From the NCBI GenBank assembly GCA_951812925.1, contig OX638368.1, positions 11,735,994 to 11,799,993 on the forward strand: 64,000 nt of DNA, written 5' to 3'. Both the position numbers and the translations under genes were made by a program. The first letter of the stretch is position 1, and each line of letters opens with the position of its first letter. The stretch comes from Calliopum simillimum (lineage: Eukaryota > Arthropoda > Insecta > Diptera > Lauxaniidae). Positions 11,231-21,993 of this stretch are shown here, one piece after another. The notes under the pieces were generated by a model. That model did not search any database and was not told the origin of the DNA. It worked only from the letters and a program-made list of their open reading frames with translations.

Positions 11231-12639
11231 TCAAATAAAAAAAACATAAAACTGGATGGGCAAAAATACTCACAAATATACGTTTAGTCTTCAACAGAAT
11301 ATAGTGAGAATTAACATTTTTATCGAAAGGTTGAAATTTCCAACACATTCAAGAGTCCGGTTTTATGGTTCATTTATATGGCTAAGTAAGCAATTTTATG
11401 AGGTAACAGATTCAAAGATGATGAGACCAAACTTTTTTACAAAATTTTGCATGAAAAAAAATTTAAGCTTGAGGCGCAGTCTTGCAGTTGGTAAAATTTC
11501 TCTTTTAATTATCCAATTGACATTGCCCTGTAACATAAATTTAAAATTTTTATAACTTTACAATGCTATCGTCTTTAAAGATCAATTGAGTAAGCATTTC
11601 TTTCACTAATGCTCTTTAAATTATAGCAGAAATTTACAAGAACTGATAAGCCCTTAGGAAAAATAAAATCTACAAAAAATAATACTGAAATTGTCTACCA
11701 TTTTTATGTAGCATCTTTTATGGTCTTATTTTTGGGACAATTTGTGGTTTTTCATTTTGTTCAACATATTGCTTTAAGAGCTATACCAGCTGTGTGCATC
11801 TGTACTGTATAACTAAACTCCTTTTTTATTCTTTTGCTAAACTGCTGTTGTAATTGTTGGCCTGGACATGGTCATAACCATTGGATGACTGCTGCTGTTT
11901 GTTACTCCTTCAGGTTTATGGTTTGAATTTCATCGTATCGTAAAAATAAAAGTAAGCAAGTCACTCAAACAGATGCGCTACAACGAGAAAATGAGAATAC
12001 ACCATGCTAGATGTTTAGCAAAACAATATACGCTATTGAGGTAGCCCGGTTAAGTTGGTTCGTCGGGTTTGCGTTGGACACATTTGTTAGAACATTAACA
12101 TGTATTTATGCTAAAAGTCTTATGAGGTTTTTAGTTTTAGCAAAAACTTCAAGTCAAAATTAAAGGCAAACGTCAGTGTTTGGCCATCCTCCGGGGTAGG
12201 TGCTACGTTTTTATTGTCTACATAAACCAAATTGTGTGTTTAAGTGCCATGCGTACTCACTTGCGCTTCGTTGTTAACCTTTGCTGTTTAAGTGGTTCTT
12301 GTCGTTTTGAGGCAAAACTTTTTTTTTCTTATTTTTCATTATAAAGCACAAGAGGGTGTTGTGGAGAATTTCACCATCACCAAGTTATGGGAAGTAATTT
12401 GACTATTTGGTTTTATGATCCAAACTGCAATGGAGTGCGACTGAAGTTTCTGTCAGTTTATTTGTACTGAAGATTTTTTTTTTCTAAGAAATAAATTGAA
12501 CTGTGTATGCTAGGGAATGTTCATTTACAATTTGTTAAAAATACTTTAAAATTATGAAAATTTACATATATCAGACTAATAATTTCATTAGAGAAGAATT
12601 ATATATTACACCGTCCAACAAAATCCAATATATTCTGAA
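11231..12639. other. No gene seen
   Basis: A/T-rich DNA without supported genes. A 99-codon plus frame (11256-11555) shows no domain. The segment 11790-12350 is slightly richer in mixed sequence but has no recognisable feature. Confidence 0.45.
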
Positions 12640-13290
12640 AAACTGGCTAAAAAAAAGTATTTTCACGATTTTCTGGATCAAATCGAATGTTTTTTTTTAT
12701 CGATTTTGGAAGTTTTCTATTGTTCTATGCAAAAAATAAATGAATAAAAATTTTCTTGTGTTGAATTGACTTACTAAGTTTAACGATCCTTACATCTGAG
12801 GTACATCACGTGTTCTGAAAACTTAAGAAGGATATTACTAGGACTATTTTGGTAGAAGACGTTAACCCTCCACATCTCCCAAAAATTAATAGTTTATAAC
12901 CTTTTTCTTAAAAAAGTACAAAACTAACCCCCTAAAACAGGGTAATATTGAGTCAGTATGTGCAACAGAAATATTTAGTCGAAATTTCATCGCAAAACCA
13001 AAAAATCGTCAATATCGATGGTCTTCTTAAGTTTTAAGCATTTCTCGTCGTAGGTGAAACCTTTGAAATTATTCGTTGAATAATTTAACCCACTATAACC
13101 CTTTTTTAAGAAAAAAAAAAAAAAAATTGAGATATCCAACGATTTATTTTGAGCAAACCTTCAAACCTTTTAAGATGACGATAACAGATTATATCCTGTT
13201 TTCCTGAGACTCTTCAACGAGTCTTTCTAAAATCTGGGCTATAATGGGCTAAAATATTCTACAAAATTATTTTCGGAAAACTTCACCAGG
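12640..13290. mobile_element. Diverged single-arm relative of foldback 1
   Basis: The order of matches follows foldback 1. A CGATTTTGGAAGTTTT segment corresponds to its arm near 1499, ACATCTGAGGTACATCAC to 1589, and GAAGACGTTAACCC to 1655. TATTGAGTCAGTATGTGCAA corresponds to the complement of 2194-2206, and CTTAAGTTTTAAG to the complement of 2037. It ends with a GGGCTATAATGGGCTAAAATATTC segment shared with foldback 2. The second arm is missing, so this is a truncated or solo-arm copy. Confidence 0.7.
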
Positions 13291-13294
13291 CTGA

Positions 13295-13770
13295 AGGAAA
13301 TAACGCCCAATGAAATAACGCCCAAAAATAAAAACATGCATACAAATTTTTGCTATAGTCATTTTGGAAATAACGCCCTAATTTTGGGCTTTATTTTGGG
13401 CGCTTTTTATTACAAAGGCGAAATAACGCCCAAAAAAAAAGAACTGATGCCCAAAAAATAAGATGACGCAATAACGCCCAAAATAAGAACGAAATAATGC
13501 AAAAACAAAACTTGAAATAACACCCAAAAAAAATAAATAAATAACGTCCAAAATATTTTCATATAAATTTGTTCGATAATCATTTCGGAAATAACGTCCA
13601 AAATTTTTTTATGTATACGAAAATAATTTGGGCGTTATTGCATTTTTTAATGGAACAAAGACCAAATTTTGGGCGTTATTTTCAAAATGATTATCGCCCA
13701 AATTTATATGAAAACAGTTTGAGCGTTATTTCGTTTTTGTGTTGGGGTTTATTTCATATTTGTGGGTAAT
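13295..13770. repeat. Foldback array of the AAATAACGCCCAAAA motif
   Basis: GAAATAACGCCC-type words occur about eight times in plus orientation between 13295 and 13600. The mirrored form GGGCGTTATT occurs from about 13631 to 13740, with extra mirrored copies near 13390. The two halves can fold on each other: CATATAAATTTG (13560) pairs with CAAATTTATATG (13699). Spacers between motif copies vary in length, unlike a clean tandem repeat. It directly abuts the foldback-1 relative. Confidence 0.8.
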
Positions 13771-15690
13771 ATTATTTTTTTTTTTCGCGCCATCAGCAAT
13801 TCAAGAAAAAATTTAATACGATTGCAATAAACCATATAAAACCATGATTTTGTATAAAACGGCTGTAAGCGACCTTTAAACAACCTTTTGTTAAAGGAGA
13901 AGCACAAGATAAATCATTTTTTAAAAGCTATTACGTATAAGTTTGCTTATATATTTTAGACTGCTCAAATGAATATAAACTGACTGTTTACTGGCTTTAA
14001 AATTAAATTCTTAATATTTTATAAGTAAATCCCTAACGATCAACATCTTTTAACTTTAAGACAATCATAAGAGTTACATTTTTTGTGTGTTACTTGGATT
14101 GAAGATGAGAGTAATTTATGCATTTTTTGACTACCTTTATACCTATGGATAAATAATCATTCACTTGGTTTTGATAAGCATACAATGCACAATATACTTC
14201 ATTTGTTATATGAGAGAGAATTGCTATTATTTCAATGCTGCTGCTTAACATTTAACTTACTGACTTACGGTCTTAGAGGTGAATATTCCCCACAAAACAA
14301 ACTCGTACATAGATATAAAACTAATTTTGAATGGCATCATTTGTCTTTGCATGTCAACTTCAACTTCAACCGAAGCAAGAAATAAGAAGTTTCTCCTTAC
14401 TCTGTCACAAATACAATTGTACAAGTTGTGAATTCAAATTCAAAAATCTACAAGAGACAAATGTTGTATGTAGTGGTAGTAGTATGTGACAAGTAGAATT
14501 CCCCATAGCGAAAATGTTGTTGATGATGATCCGGCAGAAGTTGTGGTTGCTCTATAAGACGAAACAGCGCTTACAACTTTCTTCATGTAACTTTCTAAAG
14601 GTAGAAACTTCCTACTTCTTTAAGTTTGTTGTTACTGCAGGAAGCAGCTAATATGCATGTGACATGGCCAAGAAAAAGTTGTAGTTGCTGCAGCAGTTAA
14701 GTTAAGACAAATGACTTATGAGTTGCAAGTAGATCGAGCCAAGGAGCCAACCAACATGGCTACAGACATTTTCAGGTGTTTCATTGTTATTGCAAATATC
14801 TTCAAAAGAAGGTGGACATGAATATATTTGTAGTATTTTGGTGCTACAAAGATAAGGATTCATAACAAAAGTCTTGAGAATGATAGAAGAAAGCTTCCTT
14901 ATAAAATCACAAAAAACATTGCCTTTAATGCATCCTGTATCATTTTCTGCGCCTTATGGTATTATCTTTGCAAACAGTAAAATTGCTAACATTGCACTTC
15001 ATTGTTTCGCTATTATCCTTAGCTTCATATATAAGTATTCCCTTTTTGAATCCCTAAAGTGTAATAATTACATAACAAACTGAGATCTATATTTCGAAAG
15101 ACCCTTTCTCAGCTTAAACAAGAAAAAACAAAACAAAAATAAATACCTGGGTGTAACTTTAATTTCGGCAAAACTTATAACAAATACATTTGTTACTCCC
15201 CCAGCTGCATTGTTTCACCCACATACATTAATGTCTGTCTGTATATAAAAACAAAGCTCAATGTCCTCATCGTCCAATGATCCTTTTTATGTTTATTTTT
15301 ACCTTTTACTCTTTATCCTTTTTAATAAGTTCTTATAATCTATTTAGGGTACATTTGTATTGTACGTTTTCATATGAGAATGACATGAATATCCTTGACT
15401 GCTTTTTTTGTGTGTGTCTGTGGCATAAAGCTTTTCTGTATTTGTTTTACCTTAAATGAGCGGCTGTCTGACTGGTTGTATAAGTAGTGAATACCTGTGA
15501 AAACACCTTCATGGCTCATGATTTTCATTTGAGATTTCTAAGAAAAATACACACACGCACAAAAGGACATAAAAGAAAACATTGCTGCAGAAAAATATCA
15601 AATAAAATTTAAGTGTTACTTTAAGAAAAATATTTACAGAGGGTTACACTGAAAAAACTTTAAGAAAAGATTAAATTATATACATAAGAA
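13771..15690. other. No gene seen
   Basis: A/T-rich DNA with short frames under 70 codons and no domain, RNA gene or repeat structure that I can support. Confidence 0.5.
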
Positions 15691-16235
15691 AATAAAAGGC
15701 AAATCATGTCCGAATTCAGTTAGTTCTTGCTCTGAGCTTGATACGACTATTTCTAGTGTTTGTACGAAATTTTGTTGCACTATCGCAAAGAACGTTTGCA
15801 CGACTGCATTTTGGAAAATTTGCTTACATCGGAGGTGCCACGCCCTCTTCTTCAAATTCACTTAGTTCTTGCTTGCTTTGACTATTTCTAATGTCTGTAC
15901 AAAACTTAGTTGCATTGTTACAAATCGGCCATTTGTAAAATTTATTTGTGTCGGCCCTTTTGTCCGAGCTTATCTAGCATTCACTCTGATTTTTCTACGG
16001 CTATTTCTAGTTCGAAATTAGGTTGCAATATCATTTTGAAAAATTTGCATATATGGGAGGTGCCACGCCCTTTTTTCTGGGCTTGCTAAGTTTTTGTTCA
16101 GAACTTGTCCTTACTGTTCCTATTATTAATGTGTATTTTTGTTGCATTCCCGTAAATACTGCTCTAAGTACAGCTTTTCAAATGATTTTTTTTTTTGTAT
16201 AGGTTGTAGGCGTGTCCTCTGACGAATTTGAAAAA
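15690..16235 (+). repeat. Degenerate copy of the 142-bp GGGAGGTGCCACGCCC repeat
   Basis: GGAGGTGCCACGCCC occurs at 15831 and GGGAGGTGCCACGCCC at about 16055, with a decayed unit between them (CCCTTTTGTCCGAGCTT near 15955). The order TTGCATTTTGG, gene-poor spacer, GTTCTTGCT, CTATTTCTAGT follows the units in 41995-42620. The copy ends with TTGTAGGCGTGTCCTCTGAC, matching 42706-42722. Confidence 0.7.
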
Positions 16236-16469
16236 GAACAAGGAAACAACCATAAAAATATGCAATGGATTTTGAAAAAGTTTATTTATCATTTATCAAT
16301 TTGTTTCTGTAAAGTTCAAAGACAAAACAAATTCAAAGAAAAAAAATAATAATAACAGACACTCGTAACTCTTTCCCAGAGAGTACCTGCAAGTACGACT
16401 TCTACTCTTAAATTTTTGAGTATTTGCGAATTTCGAACTTCAATAAGTGAATACGAATAAACAAACTAA
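16236..16469. other. Short spacer
   Basis: A/T-rich spacer between the 142-bp repeat copy and the GC-richer relic. Confidence 0.4.
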
Positions 16470-17985
16470 AAAATTCGACTATATGCCATTCCAAAATCTT
16501 TGAGTAGAATAAAAACCAGTCTCTGAAAGTTCCCCAAGATTCTTAGAAAGCGTTTGTCTAAAGGTTTTAAATCTAGTTGTGCCAAAGGCTGGATAATGAC
16601 ACAAAAGTCTTTTGTGCTTAACGTGAGCACCTGCCGTGTTCTTCACACACGGTCCTGTGTACGACGGACCGTGCAACCTTCCATCAGCATAATGCCGATA
16701 GTTGGCTTCCAGTTCTAGAATTATGCGATCAGACACAATTCCTTCCAATGGTAGGGAAATGAGGACTTTCTAAGCCTCTGCCATTTTTTGGGTCATGGCA
16801 CTCGGTAGAGAATGCAACTCCACACCGAGCTTTCAAACTCTTCATGCGATTTAGGTCGAGGCCACAGCCACCACGAAACTCCTCGAATGGCCATCCTAAT
16901 AGTCAGTTGGAATATCCAGCAAACCGGATACTCCAAAAGGCTACTGACTCCCGTGGTACCAGAATAATCTCTGGTCAGATTATGTAGCAATACGCTACTG
17001 CTAGTATGGTTCTGATCCAACAGAGACTAATCATCCATGTCGATTCATCATGCATTGTGGGAACACATTTCTTGGTGCATGACTCTCTTCAAGAAAGCCT
17101 TTTTTGAGAAAAGTTGTCCTACCCAAGGTTGCTATGGCCACTTTACCAGTACGACTCGACTTACTATAGATCGTGGGAACACGTTATCAAGTGCGGATTT
17201 CTCAGGAAAACTCTCGACGTCTTGGATTGCTTTTTACCACTTTTCCATATGTGTAAAGTGACAATTGGGATAAAAGAAAAAAATCCTCATCTCTCTGAAA
17301 GTTACGCCCTTCCACCTACCTTCTTTGGCTGGTAGCCGATAGCTACACTGCGGTCAACAGTGTCATCGCCAACCACCATTGCTAGGGGTTACCGCTGGGA
17401 GTCAGGAGTCTGCTTGAGGTCAGACGCCAGACATGGAACAATGTCTTGCCAACAGCCTTTCTTGTTTCGTTTCAAAGTATTGCGTTAACCTCCTGTTAAC
17501 CAACGTTTAATCACCAATTAATCTTCTATACAAGACTGCTCTTTCAGATCCATCGATTAAACAACTTCTACCAGCAATTTCTGGCTCCTCCAAATAACTG
17601 GTTGATTTTAGGTTGGGGACGGCCCACCATCAACCCACGCTTCATCATCTTTCGACAACTTGGGTGGGGAGGACTTAGGTCTTCCACTACCCCATTCGTC
17701 ACCATCTCTCGCCTCCATTGCGACCATTCAGTCCACAACTTTGACACCCCTTATAACCAGACGTGCACAGCACAAAGTTAGAAAGGCTGAACCAGACCAA
17801 TCCCTTGCTTCCCTTCTGAGTTGTGTAAGAGACAATCTTCTCCACAACCCTACTAACTACAAAATAAGAGAGACCGTTAACTGACACTATCTTCTGCCGG
17901 GTTTCTCCAACCCCCACAATGACACAGTAGATGTTCCAAATTCTCTTATTCGAAGTCACCAAACCAGTGATGACTACTACCAAAT
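16470..17985. other. GC-richer relic, unidentified
   Basis: Base composition changes sharply here to mixed, coding-like sequence, then returns to A/T-rich DNA. Frames of 74-94 codons open on both strands: minus 16479-16748, 16793-17020 and 17699-17983; plus 17037-17261, 17114-17335 and 17660-17884. None joins into a longer product and none contains a motif that I recognise. There are no long terminal repeats or inverted termini. It may be a decayed retroelement or an old processed gene; the sequence alone does not decide. Confidence 0.35.
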
Positions 17986-19325
17986 GAAATGCCTAGCCGA
18001 TGAGACAGTGACCAGTGATGGCTAATACAATAGATTTACATGTTAAACGAGATAAGAAGGGAAGATAATCTGAACATATTAAGTAAGAGCTTGGTAATTG
18101 TGGGAGAATCCAATTCGAAACGTGGGCGATATAATCATGTTGCTCAATTATACACTGATGAGTAGTTAGGGTTGAAAGGTTTATTTTCACGCCTCAAGCC
18201 AGAAAGGATTTTTGAAGGCTGTGCTTAGGAACTCAATTGGTTTATGTATACCATCTATTTATCTGAAGCACAATATTGTAAATTACACAAATTCCCTTGA
18301 AAATCCAATTTTTTCCAACTTTGCATATTCCAGATTAATTGAAAAATCTTTAAATAATGTTCTTACTTTTATTTATTACGAAAATTGTTTTGTTTCTTTC
18401 AGTGTTACCTCATTTAAGGGTCATTGTGTCGCAAAATTGTTGTTATTGCTGCTATTGTATAACAGCAAGTCGAATTCAGTGTTCCATATCTCGGTGATAA
18501 TTGAACTTATTTTCCAAGTGATTGAAGCTATTTTTATTAGGTATTTGCTTTGTTGGCTTATTTTGGGAGTTGGAATGGGTGATTTGTACTTGTAGAACCC
18601 AAAGCCTGTAAGAAGGTTGTCATCTTAAAGCAAATATAAATTGGTATTAATGTTTTTAATTAAAAGCCATAAATTAGTAAATAAGTAGGCAGCCTTTTGA
18701 TAAAAGAAAATAAGCAACATGGCTTTTCTGCAACATCTAGAACTTTCATTTAAGATATTTCTTTTAAATGCAATGGCACTTAAACTGTTTTATTTGAAAT
18801 AATATGAAAAAATTTATTTCCATCTTAGCATAAAACGCTTTCACTTATTTTAAGCTTTTTACGCTTAAGTTAGTTAGGTTTCTTTAGTTTTTTTTTTTGT
18901 ATTTTATATGGCCAAATGAAATTTATATCCTTAAAGTCATAAATTTCCATTTTTTCCTGTTCGTGTCAGTAAGCGAAGTGTTTATGGCCATATATCGTAT
19001 GTTATAGTAACTCAGAGGTACTTCTGTTTATAGTTTTTTTTTTATTTTTTGTACTTTTTGTAGTTTTTATCGTTCGCATTATGTACGCGAAGTTTTTTTC
19101 ACAAAAATGTTCCAGTGTTGTTGCGGATTTTACCATTTTTAATTCTGACTACAACAGAGAAACAGAAAAAATGTAAAAACATAGCTGCTGCATATTGCAA
19201 CTGTATGTGTTAAGTGGTATTTGTATGTGTTTGTGCGACGACGACGGTAAAGGTATGATTGCATGTGGTTTATTTCTTAAACGCAGACCAAGCGTTGAAA
19301 TGAATTGTTTTTTTTATTTGCAGCT
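17986..19325. other. No gene seen
   Basis: A/T-rich DNA. A 127-codon plus frame at 18212-18595 is hydrophobic and low in complexity, with no recognisable domain. I do not call it a gene. Confidence 0.45.
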
Positions 19326-19327
19326 TA

Positions 19328-20001
19328 CAGGGTAACATGACGTATGAGTTACATTAAATATCTTTTTTTGAAACTTTAGCGTTCAATTTCTCCAGCTCCG
19401 ATGTCATATAGTTACAAACTTTTGCACTTATTTTGAACTTTCTTAGATGCGCTGCAGAAAACTAAAATTTCAACTGTGGCCGCTTGAAGAAAAGCCGTCA
19501 ATTTTCAAAGTTTATCCCGTGGAAAGAATTTTTTTAAATTTGAAATTGTGCTAAAAAATCAAAAATTTAAACTATAGCCGCTTAACGACAAGCCCTCAAT
19601 TTTGACAAAGAAGCTCACGCCACATTTCATAAAAACTTTCCCATCAAAAAGTTTTAATGACTCATTTTGATTAACATGACGTATGATTAATATTGAAACA
19701 TTTTAGGAAAACAACAGGATTGGAGCCATGTTCTCAAGCATCGATACCACATAATTTCACAGTTTTACATATATTTTGTACTTTGTTGAGTGCCCTACAA
19801 AAAACTTAAATTTGAACTGTGGCCGCTCAAAAGAAAGCTGTCAATTTGCATTTAAAGATTCAAGCCATAAATCAAAGAATTTTTTAAAATCAAAATCGTG
19901 AAAAATTTTACATATTTATATTCATGAATACTTAATTTTTTTTAAGCTTTTTCCCACGGCTTTGTCCAGTTACTAAAGTAAATATTTCTACAATCACCCT
20001 G
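19328..20001. mobile_element. TA-flanked MITE with CAGGGT termini, 674 bp
   Basis: The left end TA-CAGGGTAACATGACG (TA at 19326-19327) and right end CTACAATCACCCTG-TA (TA at 20002-20003) form short inverted termini with a duplicated TA. That is the target-site pattern of Tc1/mariner-type elements. The interior has an internal direct repeat: AACATGACGTATGA at about 19334 and 19673. A GGCCGCT-AA-AAGCCGTCAATTT segment also occurs three times, near 19478, 19578 and 19821. No transposase is encoded. Confidence 0.65.
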
Positions 20002-20934
20002 TACTCGTTTTATTTATTTCTTCATGTTGATCTCACTCACAGCAAAGGTCAACAAACACATTTATAGTAGCAAACATCGACACACACACAAGCACATGCA
20101 ACATTTCCAGCACACATAAAAACGCAGCAATAATTTCAATTTTAAGCAAAAACAGAAGCTTAAGAGCAGCAAAGAGCAAAAGCTGCAGTAAATCAAAAAA
20201 CACGAAAATTCACTTAAAAAATACAACCGACCGCAACTTCATAAAAAAAGAGAAAAATCCAACAATATAAAGCAGACATGGCAACACTGACCACACACTA
20301 CACGCACACACATTAACTGCCACATTAAATTATACATACCAAAAATTCAGGAGGCTGTCGAAAAAATGAACTCACAGAAAGGTCACACATACGCATGCGG
20401 TGTTTCAATGTCAGCGCAGAAGCGCGTAAATAAAATTTTGCAATTTTTACAACTTGCACGATTTATGTTGTACGACACAGAGCAACAGCAACAACAATGA
20501 AAACGACAACAACATCAGTAAGCAACATTTAAAATTAAGAACGAAATTTCATTGCAAAGCATGTCGCAATAAAAAATTCGGTTACTTTCAATAAACGAGG
20601 CTGAAATTTTGAACGCTCAATGTTGTGTTGCCAGTGATTTTATGCGACTCAAAGGATCATTTTTGGTACGTGCTGTCCTGGATTGAGTTGATGGTGATGG
20701 TGTTTTATATTTTTGTTGTAATTCGTTCATAATTTTTGCTCAAAATGCGTGTGTAATTTAATGGGAGTGTCGTCGTAGTGCGCCAAAATGCCATCAAATT
20801 ACTTAGTTGGTTGGTTGGTACCTACTATTTGTAAAGTACATAAATGGTGACTTGTCATGGTGGGAGTCATATCGATTAAGTACGAAAGTTATTGCCAATT
20901 TTAGCAAAGACAGCTGGGACATGAATATACTTAA
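20002..20934. other. No gene seen
   Basis: The sequence contains CAACAGCAACAACAA-type triplet words near 20480, typical of fly noncoding DNA. No gene or repeat is supported. Confidence 0.45.
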
Positions 20935-20954
20935 TCTCTCTCTCTCTCTCTCTC
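20935..20954. repeat. (TC)10 microsatellite
   Basis: Ten uninterrupted TC dinucleotides. Confidence 0.95.
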
Positions 20955-21010
20955 AAGTATTATGAATTTTATAGGCATTAAGGAAATTGTAGCGATAAAG
21001 CTATGGTATA

Positions 21011-21262
21011 AAGAATAATTCGAAAAAAATAAATATTAGATATAGCACATCAAAAGCAAAAAAGATATAGATGGAACAAAAGCACAATGTATGTATGAAT
21101 TCTCCTTTAACTGCTAGGAGGAGCATAGGGCCAAAACAAAAGCACAATACCAATACAATAATATATAATAATACTATATAAATAATGGCCATATTGTGAA
21201 CAAAACTGTTTTAAAGCGGATAAAAAGCTGACAAGAAATGTACTAACATCGGATTTGAACTA
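21011..21262. repeat. Direct repeat copy 1, carrying a 46-bp LINE insertion
   Basis: This aligns with 21600-21775 in the same order: AATAATT-GAAAA-AAATA, ATAGAACA/GAACAAAAGCACAA, then AATGGC-ATATT-TG-A-AAAACTG, then GGA-AAAAA-CTGACAA-AAATGTACT. The main difference is the 46-bp LINE tail plus its 14-bp duplication inside this copy (21089-21148), which the other copy lacks. Confidence 0.7.
21089..21134 (-). mobile_element. 46-bp 5'-truncated LINE insertion with 14-bp target duplication
   Basis: On the minus strand this is the 3' end of the same LINE as 24614-24740. It has the word GGCCCTATGCTCCTCCTAG, a short untranslated tail and CATACATAC at the extreme end. It is flanked on both sides by AACAAAAGCACAAT (21075-21088 and 21135-21148), a perfect 14-bp direct repeat, as expected for target-primed reverse transcription. 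It differs from the other copy at two positions. The repeat copy at 21600-21775 provides an uninserted version of the site. Confidence 0.85.
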
Positions 21263-21599
21263 AGTAAAATGAAAATTTGAAGAATTTAATAACAATATTA
21301 TGGGTATTATTATTTATTTATTACTAGAATCGCCTACTGGTCAAAATTCGACCACAAATATAATAAATAAATATATAATATTGTTGTATTTCATTTTATC
21401 ACCCTTAATGGCGGCATCTCAAAATAATTTTAACTTTGTGTACATCTACACACAAATATCTTTCTAATGGTATATAATTCAAATTTGTACTCCATTTCTA
21501 ACATAGTAAAAAAAGGAGGACAAGTTTTTGTCTTGCGTGATAATGTATAAATTATTTATTGTATTATGTTTTTTTATTCATTGTTATAAAGTTTTGGAT

Positions 21600-21775
21600 T
21601 AACTAATAATTTGAAAATAAATACATAAGAGATAGAACAACAAAATCAAAAAAGAATGAAACAAATGCACAACATCAATAAAATATAGATAATGGCAATA
21701 TTTTGGAAAAAACTGCTTAAAATCGGAAAAAAATCTGACAAAAAATGTACTCAAAACGAATTTTCTCCAAGTGAC
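21600..21775. repeat. Direct repeat copy 2, empty-site version
   Basis: This is the paralogue of 21011-21262 without the LINE insertion. The corresponding site reads GAAACAAATGCACAACATC near 21658. Confidence 0.7.
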
Positions 21776-21993
21776 AGTAGTTTAGCTTAAGAATGGCAAA
21801 ATTTGAGTAAGCAGTTTTGTAGATGAAACTTTCGAAAACAAGGAAGAGTTCGGGCGTTACAAGAAACTATGCATATCAGAGTTTTCTGAGGAGTTTTCTG
21901 AGAAAAAGGAACGTTTCACATTTGAACTTGATGAACCATATTGGTTTGAAGAAAAATATATTAGAAATAAAAAAACAATAACAAGGAAGAATA

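Noticed and set aside
17330..17500. LTR or tRNA-like promoter in the GC-richer relic
   Set aside because: A GGGGTTACCGC...GGTCAG stretch looked structured, but I found no second copy, no TG...CA ends and no primer-binding site.
18212..18595. 127-codon plus frame as a membrane protein
   Set aside because: Hydrophobicity follows from T-rich codons. There is no convincing domain, and composition is like the surrounding noncoding DNA.
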